Shown: piece by piece, positions 27,273 through 37,232 of the stretch
Layout of the letters: each line of letters opens with the position of its first letter
How positions within the stretch are numbered: the stretch's first letter is position 1
Notes under the pieces: model-generated
Seen by the model: only the letters and a program-made list of their open reading frames with translations
Told to the model about the DNA's origin: nothing
The model's database searches: none
Origin: Pseudoalteromonas luteoviolacea
Lineage (GTDB): Bacteria; Pseudomonadota; Gammaproteobacteria; Enterobacterales; Alteromonadaceae
NCBI RefSeq assembly: GCF_001696455.1
Contig: NZ_MAUJ01000003.1
Location: 138,735 to 202,734 of the forward strand
Direction: 5' to 3'
Length of the DNA: 64,000 nt
Made by a program: the position numbers and the translations under genes

Positions 27273-27974
27273 GATATTTCTCGATAAATTACTAATTCCA
27301 TTAGAAAAGCAGTCTGTTCTCGCCAACTCCATAATATAAGGCAACAAACCACTCATGCTGTAAATGACAAAGCGACATACTCAACATTCAGGAAAATAAT
27401 CCGCCCTGGCACTATCGTTTATCATTTCATACTAAAAAATAGCGCGATCCACTCTAATAGTTATTACAATTTATTACATGTAATCAATATCACAAAAATT
27501 ATAAAAAACCCATTTTGTTTATTAGTTAATATATTTGGGAATTCACTTTATGAGAAAGTAATGTCTTAGTCAGCTATAAAATCTAAATTTTATATTTAAA
27601 ACATATACTTAATCTTTTTGAAAAAATTGACCCGGTACTCAAAGCTGTCTTTCATCAGTGCTGTTAATTTGTTAATTATAACAATGTTTCGAGCGTGAAC
27701 CTCGATAGTTCGCTGGTAGTAGCTAACTTATTCAGATCGACCAGCTATTCAATAAGCGCAAGATGTTTGGCTGAGTAATGCGTGTTTCTAGAGCCAAAGC
27801 CAAGCTGGCTTTAGTCAAAAAAACAATCTACACAATGATTAATAAGGGAGCTTTCAGGCGTGCTCTACCATTTAAAATGTTTTGCAAATGACAGGAATAA
27901 CGTTGCATAAATACATAGGGTTTTTGTCTTTCAGCTATAATTAAAGCACCAAAGCGATCCTGTGGTAGTTGAGT
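27273..27974. other. intergenic region between divergent genes
   Basis: About 700 bases between the divergent AidA/PixA-like and diguanylate cyclase genes. The left half is very AT-rich. No gene or element recognised. Confidence 0.5.
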
Positions 27975-28988
27975 ATGCCAGCTTCTCCAAGTTATGAGTC
28001 AATATGCCTCCCTATAGAGTTTATGAATGCGCTCTCTCGCTCACAGGATTTAAGTGAAACTTTAAACCTAATCTCTTATTGGCTACCTAAGATTATTGAA
28101 TCTGATCGTGCCAGTGTTTGCTTAGGAAATAGGCCTGACAATACATTAGAGGTTTATGCTCTATTTGGTAACACTGCCATCAAAGCAAAGACAATCTTAC
28201 CAGTCAACGGAACAATGGTTGGCAGAGTTTTCCAAAATCAAAAACTTGAGATACAAAATAACATGAGTGAATCTGAAGATTTAGACTGTATCCGATTGCG
28301 CGAAGGTGGGATACACTCATGTATTGATGCTCCGCTACAAAAATTAGGTAATTGTTTTGGCACACTAAACATTGGTAGATTAGCCGAAAATGCATACCAG
28401 CCTCGCGATGCAATCATGCTTGAATGTATTGCAAATTGGTTAGCAAACTACCTGCACTCACAAATGGAAATATCAGTTCAAAAAAAGCGTGCCGAAACAG
28501 ATCCATTAACCGAAACAAGCAATAGGCGTAGCTTAACTACAGTAGGAAACGAGATGTTTGTTAAATGGAAGCATGAACATCAATCCTTTTCTATGATCAT
28601 GATAGATATAGATAATTTTAAAGGCATAAATGATATTTACGGTCATAATGCTGGCGACCAAGTGTTGGTCCATTTTAGCCGTGCAGTGAGTAATGTGATC
28701 AGAAAATCCGATCTCTTTTTTAGAATTGGTGGAGAAGAGTTTGTCATTTTAGCTAGAGACAGCGGCGCATCTATTTCCAAGCATGCAGAGCGGATCCGTA
28801 AAACCATTGAGCAAATGACTGTTGAATATAACAATCAGACCATTAATATCACGATTAGTTGTGGTGTCACTACTGTACATGATGAAGATGATTCGCTTGA
28901 GTGTGTGTATTGCAGGGCAGACCAAGCGCTTTATCAATCAAAGATGAATGGCCGTAACATGACAACTGTCGTGCAAGCACACAGCTGA
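27975..28988 (+). CDS. GAF-GGDEF diguanylate cyclase
   Basis: 337 residues, cytoplasmic, from the ATG at 27975 (a TTG at 27969 is an alternative; SD weak). An N-terminal GAF domain (about 20-160: SDRASVCLG, then GTMVGRVFQN) is joined to a GGDEF domain (about 170-335). The active site is GGEEF (about 252-256), and the inhibitory I-site R-x-x-D (RKSD) lies five residues before it, so it should make cyclic di-GMP with product feedback. The GAF ligand is unknown. Monocistronic. Confidence 0.93.
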   Translation: MPASPSYESICLPIEFMNALSRSQDLSETLNLISYWLPKIIESDRASVCLGNRPDNTLEVYALFGNTAIKAKTILPVNGTMVGRVFQNQKLEIQNNMSESEDLDCIRLREGGIHSCIDAPLQKLGNCFGTLNIGRLAENAYQPRDAIMLECIANWLANYLHSQMEISVQKKRAETDPLTETSNRRSLTTVGNEMFVKWKHEHQSFSMIMIDIDNFKGINDIYGHNAGDQVLVHFSRAVSNVIRKSDLFFRIGGEEFVILARDSGASISKHAERIRKTIEQMTVEYNNQTINITISCGVTTVHDEDDSLECVYCRADQALYQSKMNGRNMTTVVQAHS

Positions 28989-29260
28989 AACTCTGTTTCC
29001 CGCCACTTTTCAACGCATGAACTCTCTTTCAATTTAAGCAAGAAGTAGGGGTCAATATCCTATACAGATTTTTATATTATGAATTTTACTATACAAAACA
29101 AAGCATAAGCTCATTTTTTAAGCTATATTGGAGTGCGTTAGTTAGTATCGGTAAATCTTTTTTAGCTTTTACCTTACTTGATAATCAACACACCTCCTAA
29201 GTCAGAGTTTACAAATACCAATCATTACCTAGGCTATCCCTGCTTTTGTAGGTGTTAATT

Positions 29261-30370
29261 TTAGGGCTCCTTATCCCATAACCCTTCATTTTTAAGGTTT
29301 TGAATAAGTGCATGCTGCCAAGCACAGTGTTCTCTATTTAAAGTGGTTAAGTAATTTTCCAATTGTTTAGAAGCTTTATAATTTCCGCTGTATTTTGCAT
29401 GAAGTAGCATGATCAAACTCACCCCACACTGGTCAGGCTCGTAATCAATTAAATCTATGTACTTGATAACATCAGATACGTCATATGATGCGCTTCGCAA
29501 TAATTGAAAAACCTGCTTATGGTTCTCATCGGTAGCCGACTCTATTGCTAAATCTATATACTTACTATTTTGAATGCCTTTCCCAAAAAATAGCACATGG
29601 GACATAGCAAAATTAAGCCCTAAGTGACATAACCCCTTCTCTTGCTTTATGTCTTCTACTTTTTGGTTTAACTGGTCTCGTCTACTCAGCCACTGCTCCC
29701 AAGTTGCGCCTGTCGCCACCTCAGGAAAGTGATATGCCATTTCAGCCAGTGTACTTGCGGAGAAGACACCTGAACATAAATAACTAGTTCCCGTATTGTA
29801 AGTGCGTTTGTGCCATAGAATTGATGCATTTATATCGATAGATAGCCCATTCTCACCAGTAAACCGATGGCTAGCCATAATATTCATACAGCCAGCATGC
29901 TCGAGAGACGCACATTTCTCCCAGTATTTATATGCTAAAACAGGGTACTTAAGTAAATGAATTGCTATATGGCCTGCGGTATACATCAGTCCTTTAGTAT
30001 CTCCGCCAGGGTCTTTTCGAATAACAAAGTCAAGATCTTCGATTGCTTGCTCCGCTTGACAGGTATCTACTTTTTCGCCTGAGTGCAGCCGGACAAAATT
30101 GATCTTTTTAATACTAAGTGCCCGCGCAGCTCTGGCCAAAAGCAGATCTTTTTCACTCAATTGATACGTTTCCATCAGCTCAGTTAGCGTATTGACTGCT
30201 TTTTCAGACTTCACGATATCAATAGCTCCTTCATCGAGCTCATACATAGTATGTTGCCTCAAATAATCCAGACTTTGATTCGCTTCATCCAGCAGTGTTT
30301 TAGCCAGCACAGAACTGCTGGCTAAAAAAAACAAACCGACCCACACAATCTTAAAAGAGGTTAACTTCAT
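29261..30370 (-). CDS. secreted Sel1/TPR-like protein of unknown function
   Basis: 369 residues. Signal peptide MKLTSFKIVWVGLFFLA then SSSVLA (cleavage about 23). The body is alpha-helical with Cys pairs and helix repeats of the Sel1-like type (for example KYWEKCASLEHAGCMNIMAS, about 143-162, then HRFTGENG). Sel1/TPR proteins act as protein-binding scaffolds, often in the periplasm. No catalytic motif seen. It is isolated, with about 270 bases upstream of the stop and more than 600 bases before the next gene. Confidence 0.6.
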   Translation of the reverse strand: MKLTSFKIVWVGLFFLASSSVLAKTLLDEANQSLDYLRQHTMYELDEGAIDIVKSEKAVNTLTELMETYQLSEKDLLLARAARALSIKKINFVRLHSGEKVDTCQAEQAIEDLDFVIRKDPGGDTKGLMYTAGHIAIHLLKYPVLAYKYWEKCASLEHAGCMNIMASHRFTGENGLSIDINASILWHKRTYNTGTSYLCSGVFSASTLAEMAYHFPEVATGATWEQWLSRRDQLNQKVEDIKQEKGLCHLGLNFAMSHVLFFGKGIQNSKYIDLAIESATDENHKQVFQLLRSASYDVSDVIKYIDLIDYEPDQCGVSLIMLLHAKYSGNYKASKQLENYLTTLNREHCAWQHALIQNLKNEGLWDKEP

Positions 30371-31045
30371 TCCATTCTTTTTTTTATATATTGACGCTAT
30401 CTAACCTTTTGTCGGGATAGTAACAAAATAAAACACCATAAACCCCCGTCGCTTTATTCGCACGGAAGCTCAGAGCAGCTCAAAACCATCAGAAGACGAT
30501 CTTTTATGTGATTTATTATCACCTTTCTATCTTTAAACCTTTATGGTGTAGCCTTACTAAGGCAAAAAGTGGGGCTCCCTAATGCCACCCCAAATAATAT
30601 AAAGCCTGCACCGATTTTCTTCCTTAGATTGAGTCATTTATTTCTACCAGCGTCGAAAACCAAGGCGCTTTATTTGCTAAAGCAGTCCCGAACCTATGTG
30701 CACTACGGATCACTTTTAGTTCATCACATGCTACAAATGGACAATAGCCTCTTGTACTGTATACCTGCCAAGAAACCAGATATATACATATTTTGTAAAC
30801 TGGGCATTCTTTTCTCTCAAAGTCTGATGATCCACATAATTTATCCACCCTGTGAGTGATGGTTTTTGTATCTATTTATTATTCAAAATTGATAAAAGCG
30901 AATACAGCACATGATATGAGCAGGTTTCTATTGCCTGCCCTTCAGGGGTTATGCTTTTTCATTGCCTCGAAAAGAAAAGTAAAAGCCAAGTAAGACGAGA
31001 AAAAAAGAATCGTGCAAACGGTCGTGGATACACCTTTATTTTCTT
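30371..31045. other. intergenic region with no confident gene
   Basis: 675 bases. Overlapping open frames on both strands (30569-30859 plus, 30624-30848 minus) lack SD sites and family features. A minus-strand piece reading KKIGAGFILFGVALG ends about 30540 and could be a remnant of a membrane protein, but no start was found. Confidence 0.35.
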
Positions 31046-31330
31046 CTAAGTAGTAAGCATAGTAAAATGCCTGACCACAGCCTCCATAAATAACCAATAG
31101 TATGGAATATAGCTCTGAATATTTTTAAAAAAAACGGGTCTCAAAAAAACCTTGTAAGTAAAAGCCAAAATTAACAGATCAACCAACATTAATAGTAAGA
31201 AATTTACACCACCATAGAAGAAATCAACAAAAAAATTAGAAATCGAATAAATAACAAAATATATAATCACTAAAACAGTAGCTTTGCTTATTACTAGCGA
31301 CCTTTCTAGGTCCTCACCCTCTGTGTTCAT
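31046..31330 (-). CDS. small membrane protein
   Basis: 94 residues from the ATG at 31330, 5 bases after GAGG; a GTG at 31336 is an alternative. Two or three hydrophobic segments, ATVLVIIYFVIYSISNFFV (about 17-35) and FLLLMLVDLLILAFTYKVFL (about 44-63), in an otherwise basic protein. Not recognised. It has its own SD and lies alone between long intergenic stretches. Confidence 0.5.
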   Translation of the reverse strand: MNTEGEDLERSLVISKATVLVIIYFVIYSISNFFVDFFYGGVNFLLLMLVDLLILAFTYKVFLRPVFFKNIQSYIPYYWLFMEAVVRHFTMLTT

Positions 31331-31954
31331 CGTCACCTCTATTGGGTCTATAAACTAACAACTGGGCGCTATCTGTAGAGCGAGTGAATTCGCTTTTAAC
31401 ATGTTCGAAAAAGTCCCTATTTTTAGATGCTCACCATGTCACTATACCTAGGCATTATGAACCTATATAAAAACATTCACCCTATTCCCTACTGAAATAA
31501 CACTAAATCAATAAAGGGACTTTAGCCCTTAAATCATCCCCTTAGAAAAAGCCAATTACTTATACATTAGCGAAACTCTAACCCAAACCATATCCAGTTG
31601 ATATATATAGAAATTTACAATAAATTAGTTTCACCGACTGAGATTGGCATGACATTTTAGCAATAAAGAGCGCTCTCCCCTACCATAAAGTGCATTATGG
31701 GCCAAAAGCTAGTTTTTTGATTGGATTTCTTGAAATAAATCTTCATATTTTAGTCACTATATTTAGAATATTGCAGGATAAACCTGACTCTAAGTAATGT
31801 CGTTTGACAAAGGTTTTATATTTCGCGTCACTCCTTTAAAGTAATCACCCAACACAAAGGAACATTAAGTCAAATCGTCTCGCTTAGAATTCGATAAACA
31901 AGCAAAAAACCTTACTCGCTATCAGAGATAGCAAGTAAGGCCGTTAACGTCATT
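31331..31954. other. intergenic region after S41 copy 2
   Basis: 624 bases. Contains the terminator at 31904-31940; otherwise AT-rich with no gene recognised. Confidence 0.5.
31904..31940 (-). terminator. Rho-independent terminator of S41 copy 2
   Basis: 14-bp stem with one mismatch, CCTTACTCGCTATC/GATAGCAAGTAAGG (31910-31923 with 31927-31940), loop AGA. On the minus strand it runs into TTTTTT. It lies 15 bases after the stop at 31955. Confidence 0.9.
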
Positions 31955-33730
31955 TTAGCGGTCTGATTGTTGAATCAGTGACTCCACATATTGTGTCGCA
32001 GCTCGCTTGACCGCATCGACATTATTTATAATGTCCTCTCGTGTCGGCGACACCTGAATATCTGGTTGTACGCCAACACCAATTAACTTGCTGCCATCAG
32101 CCTGTCGAGCTTCAGCACCTGTAAAGCGGATCCGCAGCATCTTTGGGCCACCGCCAGAAAAGTATAGATTTGTGACGTCACCATTTATACCCATTGTTAC
32201 TTCACCGACAATAGGTACGTTGGCATTTTGGAAATGGGCTAATGTTAACTCATTGTGACTTATACTATATTTGTTGCTCATCACAACTACTGGCATGTCG
32301 AGCACTTTTTTCGATCCCCGTATGGATAAGTCATAACTTTGTACATACCTTTGCTCATAATCTGGGTGATTGGAAACACGCAAATTAAATACAGGTCCTG
32401 CGCTTATCCCATCATGGATGGCATCTATAAATTGTACCCAAACCCTCGAGTCATCGGGGTAAGATCGCAAGTCAGCGACAATGCCACTGGCTCCCTTGAG
32501 CTTTTCTATTAACCCGGGAATATCTTCATAAGTTGTTTTGCTTAAATTTATGTAATGGATATTATTTTCTAAAACCTGATAGGTCGGCTGCGAAGCATGA
32601 ATATAGCGGTCGACGCCGTTGTAAAAGCTATTAAAAATGTATTTATCTGTTGGCAGTTGGATTGAAGACAATTGATTATCTTTATTTTTAATGTCGATAG
32701 TCACAGAATCTGTTTCTTGGGCTTTACTCAGTATCTGCGAGCCCAATATAATACTTTTAGCAACATGAGTTGATACGAGTGAGTATGGTATTTTTTCTTC
32801 GATTAGCGTGTCGATACTTCGGCCATCAACAGCGATGAGCTCATCACCAATTTCTAGACCAGCGACACTATCTCCTTTGTATACCAATATCGGCTTGTCA
32901 TCTACCATTTCAAAGCTGACGTCTGGCCCATGAAACTCACTGGGGATATGCGTCGAATACATGATTAAGTGATTATCTTGTAACTTAGTGAGTGAATATT
33001 TAAGTACATCACCAATCTTTTGACCATCCTGAGTAAGACATACATTCAATAGTGGCCTCAGTTCAGACTTCCAATCGACAGGGACATGATGAAAGTACTG
33101 ATAAAAATGTTCCATTACTCCCCAAACTTTACTCATTGCACTAAAGCAAAAAAATGGATTTTCAAGAGAGTAAGGGATACTAATATTATCAGGGGATTTA
33201 AATGCTACACCATCTTTAGCAGACATATTTGCGGTAAGTAACATGGGAATTCGTACGTATACCCCATTGAGCTGCGTATAGTATATTTGTTGTTGAGGTA
33301 GCCAAGGCGTCGTATGTAACTGACCATAGTTTATATTACTTATATACCGAGTATAGAGATGGTGTTCTTCTCCTGGGTAACCATAATTTAACCACCCCAC
33401 CACTTCGCTATCGCTGGTCAACCTTTCTGGTTCTGTGAGATAATCATTAAATGTAACATGCGGAGCCACTTCACCAAATAAATGCTCAAGCTGCGATGAA
33501 AAGCTCTGTGATGGGTTATTTTTAATATAATGCGAACCATATTTTAAGAATACTTCCCAGTCCGTATTTTTAACTGCATCGCTAGGATAGTAGTACTCAA
33601 CAATATTAGATATCTTGGAAAAAGCTTCTATTCTATCGAGTGGATAGTCATCAAGTTTATCGTTACTTGCACTAACGACTGCCGTATTGATAAGAAGCGC
33701 TGGAAGTATAGCCTTTACTTTCTTGTTCAT
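31955..33730 (-). CDS. S41-like secreted peptidase, copy 2
   Basis: 591 residues, clearly paralogous over its whole length to 10202-11971. Shared landmarks are the signal peptide (MNKKVKAILPALLINTAV), ISNIVEYYYPSD, VAPHVTFNDYLTEPERL, DGQKIGD, KYSLTKLQDNH and GVGVQPDI. A PDZ-like segment GDSVAGLEIGDELIAVDGRS is present. The nucleophile region reads SNKYSISHNEL, keeping Ser and Glu of the S41 S-x-x-E motif. Likely a periplasmic or secreted serine protease. It is transcribed divergently from the GG peptide at 34108 with 377 bases between them, an arrangement echoed at copy 1. Good SD (AAAGGAAA) and a strong terminator indicate an independent transcription unit. Confidence 0.85.
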   Translation of the reverse strand: MNKKVKAILPALLINTAVVSASNDKLDDYPLDRIEAFSKISNIVEYYYPSDAVKNTDWEVFLKYGSHYIKNNPSQSFSSQLEHLFGEVAPHVTFNDYLTEPERLTSDSEVVGWLNYGYPGEEHHLYTRYISNINYGQLHTTPWLPQQQIYYTQLNGVYVRIPMLLTANMSAKDGVAFKSPDNISIPYSLENPFFCFSAMSKVWGVMEHFYQYFHHVPVDWKSELRPLLNVCLTQDGQKIGDVLKYSLTKLQDNHLIMYSTHIPSEFHGPDVSFEMVDDKPILVYKGDSVAGLEIGDELIAVDGRSIDTLIEEKIPYSLVSTHVAKSIILGSQILSKAQETDSVTIDIKNKDNQLSSIQLPTDKYIFNSFYNGVDRYIHASQPTYQVLENNIHYINLSKTTYEDIPGLIEKLKGASGIVADLRSYPDDSRVWVQFIDAIHDGISAGPVFNLRVSNHPDYEQRYVQSYDLSIRGSKKVLDMPVVVMSNKYSISHNELTLAHFQNANVPIVGEVTMGINGDVTNLYFSGGGPKMLRIRFTGAEARQADGSKLIGVGVQPDIQVSPTREDIINNVDAVKRAATQYVESLIQQSDR

Positions 33731-34107
33731 AAAATTTCCTTTTTACTTATAATCTAATTTTAAAATAACCTCCATTTTTTACACTCGTCAATTACCCTCT
33801 TTAACTTTATGTATAAATTAATTTAATAAAAATTTATAAATAATTTTTAAAGCTACTTTAATTAACCGCCAATTTAACTCGAGGCCATAATGTGCTAGCT
33901 CATTATCAGAAGTATGAATTTATAAATTATAGGAGGATAACCTCTTAGCATCTGGCGGATGCTTGCCTAAATTATGGAAACAAAGATTGACACAACATCA
34001 ACGAAGCCGATACATTGTATATTGTATTCAATACTGGAAAGTCACATCAATTGGTGATGCTTATTGAGTACTGACAAAACATAGGAATAACTTAAGGATA
34101 AAAAATA
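33731..34107. other. divergent intergenic region between S41 copy 2 and P4
   Basis: 377 AT-rich bases. The S41 side resembles the upstream region of S41 copy 1 for about 100 bases (for example ATAACCTC, GTCAATTA, ATAAATTAAT in the same order), showing that the duplication included the promoter. The P4 promoter must lie on the right. Confidence 0.55.
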
Positions 34108-34287
34108 ATGAAACTAAAACTAAGTAGTAAGAAGCTCAAATCATTGTCAGATAGACATGTCATAGGTGACAACAATACACCCGCAATAGCAGGTGGTGCG
34201 AATACTTGGACATGCCACAGCCACATCGGTCCACCGGGAGCACCACAGCATACTTGCAACCCAAGCTATCTGGGTCGATGGTGTTAA
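34108..34287 (+). CDS. GG-leader peptide, candidate RiPP precursor (P4)
   Basis: 59 residues, read directly: ATG at 34108 with SD AAGGATA 9 bases upstream, stop at 34285-34287. Leader MKLKLSSKKLKSLSDRHVIG ends PAIAGG. The 29-residue tail starts ANTWTCHSHIGPPGAP and ends NPSYLGRWC; it has three Cys, two His, two Trp and several Ser/Thr. The leader type equals P1 and P5. Divergent from S41 copy 2. No modification enzyme adjacent. Confidence 0.72.
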   Translation: MKLKLSSKKLKSLSDRHVIGDNNTPAIAGGANTWTCHSHIGPPGAPQHTCNPSYLGRWC

Positions 34288-34378
34288 TCGGGCTACTATT
34301 ATTCTATCTATCAACACTCGAAACAAAGCTCAGATCAATGAAAGTTAATCAAGTTGTAAGGGGTTGATATTAAGTTAA

Positions 34379-34432
34379 CAGGGTACCCTGTCACTAGAAT
34401 CATCAGGCGCATAGCATCTTGGGTGGGTACCC
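34379..34432. other. two self-complementary GGGTACCC sites after P4
   Basis: CAGGGTACCCTG at 34379-34390 and GGGTACCC at 34425-34432, 44 bases apart. Each is a palindrome, so they can pair with themselves or each other. They lie between P4 and the convergent isochorismatase gene; role unknown. Confidence 0.3.
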
Positions 34433-34520
34433 TTCTTGTCAAACCGCTAGATCCATTACTTTTACACCTACAGATGCGGGGTTTACGATGATGAAGTATG
34501 ACTGTTTAACTCACTAAGAT

Positions 34521-34550
34521 AAAAGCGGCATGTACAGCATATACCGCTTT
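34521..34550 (-). terminator. terminator of the isochorismatase-like gene
   Basis: Stem AAAGCGG/CCGCTTT (34522-34528 with 34544-34550). On the minus strand the stem continues into TTTTATC. About 25 bases after the stop at 34576. Confidence 0.7.
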
Positions 34551-34575
34551 CAGTCGGAAACTAAATGTTAAAGAC

Positions 34576-35886
34576 TTAGCGTAAACGCGGATACACTTCT
34601 GGGATCACAACTTCATTTAGCCCTATCATTTGATAGTATGCTGCTACCTCTTCTTCAGTTAAGTCACCTAACTGTATTTCGACAAACATTTCATAACCTG
34701 CTGATTTTTGCGTACTAGGTACTGCACCCAACTGATAGATGTAATCTAAATAGTGGATTGGGTCTACATCGGATCCCAATAATGCATCTTCTAAAATGAT
34801 TGGTGTTATACCCGCCTCAATTAGCTTATAGACAGCGTCATACAAACCAAACTGAGAAACCACACCCGATATAACAGCTTGAGTCTTTCCAGCTGCTTTT
34901 ATATCAGCAACCACAGGGTCGATATTTTTATAACTAATCATACTGGGACTTTTACGATATTTGGATGTATAAGCCTTCCCTTTTTTATTCACATGAAAGC
35001 TCGGTATATAGTCAAATAAAAACTCCTGCTCTGAGCCTAAATACGTAAACCTGGGCTCTGTTGCTGGTTTGTTATCATGTTCCGCATTAGCCAGGCTCGC
35101 ATCATCCATATTAAAATTGATCTTCGCCATTTTGTGACGGTCGCCTTGATAAAGCTCATCACGTTTGCCCACCGCATAACGCGGACTGTAGATTAGCCTG
35201 TCTTTGGATTCCATCGATTCAATAATTTCACTGGCCTTTGCCAACTTTACACCTGCTTGCTGTAACCGTTTGAAAGTAGGCCGCTCGTAGATTTCAGTCG
35301 AAAACGTCGCATCACTTGCCAAATAAACATCAAAGCCCATCTTCTTGAGCCCTAAAACAGTTTGCATAACGCATACATCGGTTTCAGCACCCGCAACGAC
35401 CACTCGAGAGATCCCTGCATCAGACCAAGCTGTCATCGCAGCATGAATATCAGCTTCTAGTGTAGAATTAAACGTTTGTTTGAAAAAGCGTTGGGTATTC
35501 TCATCGAGCGCTTGGGCAATACGCGTAATATAAGGCGTATAATCAAGACCTTGATCAGAGCTAAACGCTTCGTAAGTAATGGTTGTTGGCATATTTAAAT
35601 CATTGGCTTTTTGCGCCAATTGCGCAATACGATCAATGCTGGCATGCAATTGAGGATCTACATTTTGCGCTGGTATTTGATACTCTGGATAGAACACCTT
35701 GACCCAAAAGTCATCACTGTCCATCACATACCCTTGCTGTGCATCAATAATGAGTAATCCCGTATTTTGGGCACTCAAATGAACCTGTTCACTCTTTTTT
35801 GTTTCTGATGCAAATTGTAGCCTGTCATCAATGTTACAAGCCGACAGTCCAAACGCCAATGAAATCACCAATAGAGACTTTTTCAT
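34576..35886 (-). CDS. tandem isochorismatase-like (cysteine hydrolase) lipoprotein
   Basis: 436 residues. Lipoprotein signal ending LSAC (Cys about 17). Two isochorismatase-like domains: the first (about 45-215) has TGLLIIDAQQGYV with the catalytic Asp, and VVVAGAETDVCVMQTVLG with the nucleophile Cys. The second (about 270-410) has the parallel segment AVISGVVSQFGLYDAVYKL, where Cys is replaced, so it is probably inactive. Family members hydrolyse amides, isochorismate or nicotinamide; the substrate here is unknown. A lipid-anchored, two-domain version is unusual. SD AAGGTG and its own terminator; its neighbour in the opposite direction is a cupin. Confidence 0.85.
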   Translation of the reverse strand: MKKSLLVISLAFGLSACNIDDRLQFASETKKSEQVHLSAQNTGLLIIDAQQGYVMDSDDFWVKVFYPEYQIPAQNVDPQLHASIDRIAQLAQKANDLNMPTTITYEAFSSDQGLDYTPYITRIAQALDENTQRFFKQTFNSTLEADIHAAMTAWSDAGISRVVVAGAETDVCVMQTVLGLKKMGFDVYLASDATFSTEIYERPTFKRLQQAGVKLAKASEIIESMESKDRLIYSPRYAVGKRDELYQGDRHKMAKINFNMDDASLANAEHDNKPATEPRFTYLGSEQEFLFDYIPSFHVNKKGKAYTSKYRKSPSMISYKNIDPVVADIKAAGKTQAVISGVVSQFGLYDAVYKLIEAGITPIILEDALLGSDVDPIHYLDYIYQLGAVPSTQKSAGYEMFVEIQLGDLTEEEVAAYYQMIGLNEVVIPEVYPRLR

Positions 35887-36090
35887 AAATCACCTTTTAA
35901 TTATCCTTATTTCACAGTAAACGCACGATTAAAATTTGAACAACCATCGATATTTGAACGTTTTGTTAACAAAGTCAATTGAGGATATATCAAGTGCGTA
36001 ATTTGCTTTTTGGGCTGGCTGTATGCGCTATATGTGGTTTAAGCTGGCGTTGTAGTGCAATGTAGAACAAGAAAAAGGAGTTCAGCACAA

Positions 36091-36441
36091 ATGATACGTA
36101 ACTTTTACAAGTGTGATAAAGAAACAGACAAAAATAGCCATGGTGGTGTGGGTTCAATTGATATCTATCGCGCTTTTCGGCGCAAAGACTTTACCGGAGC
36201 TTGGGATTTTGCCCTTCGTGTTGTTATGCCACCAGGAAGCTCTATGGGGGAACATGCTCACGGAGATGATGAAGAAATGTACATCATTTTGAAAGGCGAA
36301 GGCACCATGACCATCGAAGGTGAAGCGAGAAAAGTCACTTCAGGGGATATGATTGTCAACAAACCTTTTGGTACACATGGTTTAGTAAATACATCGAGCA
36401 ACGAGATTGAGTTGCTTATCATTCAAGCAAGCCTCAAGTAG
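36091..36441 (+). CDS. cupin-domain protein
   Basis: 116 residues from the ATG at 36091, 10 bases after AAGGAG; the longer frame from 36055 lacks an SD. Cupin motif 1 is EHAHGDDEEMYIILKGEG (about 53-70), with the H-x-H-x4-E metal ligands, and motif 2 is GDMIVNKPFGTHGLVN with His (about 87-102). A small single-domain cupin of this kind usually binds a metal and may be an isomerase, dioxygenase or sugar-binding protein; the function is not determinable. Confidence 0.85.
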   Translation: MIRNFYKCDKETDKNSHGGVGSIDIYRAFRRKDFTGAWDFALRVVMPPGSSMGEHAHGDDEEMYIILKGEGTMTIEGEARKVTSGDMIVNKPFGTHGLVNTSSNEIELLIIQASLK

Positions 36442-36844
36442 ACAGTGCTTGCCTGACACCCAAATTTTAATTTAGAGCACGACTACAGGCCTGTATTGAA
36501 ATTTGGGTGACTTCTTTTATCTGCCAATACCTTTAGCTATAACTAGAAAAGTAAACATTATCTATTGGCACTTTGTTATTTTGAGAAAACTCTTAGCCAT
36601 CATCATGAATATATCTATTGAAAACGCGAAGGACATTCTCCTTGATAATTGCCATCGCATTGGTAACTATAAGAGATTCTTTAATACGGTATAAAGAGCT
36701 ATATCAGCTGCAAATGCTATTAGGTTGGGTGACAATTAAACCCCATATTCGTTACTCAGGTTGGCCAGACTGTATTGCTTTTAGTTAAGCCAGAGATGCA
36801 CCTGTCTTATCCAACCTCAATTTAGCTAGGATATTTCTTACCAT
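36442..36844. other. intergenic region after the cupin gene
   Basis: About 400 bases. An open frame at 36503-36694 has no SD and no recognisable product. Nothing else supported. Confidence 0.4.
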
Positions 36845-37180
36845 TTATCGTAAGGCCACCCAATCGGGAAGAGTTTTTATATTGGTCAAATATTCATTAC
36901 TTTCATAACCACTTCGCACTTTAAAGAAGACGTCAATTTCCAAGAGCATGCTTCTTAATTCTGAAAAGTAGTCTTTTCGATGAGCCTTTGAATATTTGGA
37001 AGCAACTCATTCTTAAAACCAACGACTGGCTCTTCTTCCAAATAGTGAATCAGTGAATTTCAAAATCCTTCAGTAATATAACGCGTCGTTTAAGTAAATC
37101 CCCATGATGATGTCGTAGGTCATCCAAGTACAACTCGTAGTTTAAATGCTGTTGAAAATAACGAAAAATAGTTGGCTAAT
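36845..37180 (-). pseudogene. decayed gene, unknown family, at least two frameshifts
   Basis: Minus-strand translation gives three coherent, non-overlapping protein-like blocks in successive frames: TIFRYFQQHLNYELYLDDLR onward (about 37180-37060), then HYLEEEPVVGFKNELLPNIQ onward (about 37050-36960), then ELRSMLLEIDVFFKVRSGYE onward to a stop at 36845. The blocks abut at 37050-37060 and 36950-36960, as expected for an ORF broken by small indels. I do not recognise the family. It ends at the inverted repeat annotated at 37167-37209. Confidence 0.45.
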
Positions 37181-37209
37181 TTTGAGAATCACGAAAAAAG
37201 CCAACTATT
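37167..37209 (-). terminator. inverted repeat, copy A (terminator-like)
   Basis: Perfect 11-bp inverted repeat AATAGTTGGCT/AGCCAACTATT. On the minus strand, after the lipoprotein gene stop at 37233, the stem runs into TTTTTCG, so it should terminate that gene. The same stem with an unrelated loop recurs at 37740-37782. Confidence 0.7.
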
Positions 37210-37232
37210 GTTTATCTGCGCTTACAAATTTA

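Noticed and set aside
30569..30859. Open frames of 96 (plus) and 74 (minus) codons
   Set aside because: They overlap each other, lack SD sites and have no family features; neither can be preferred.
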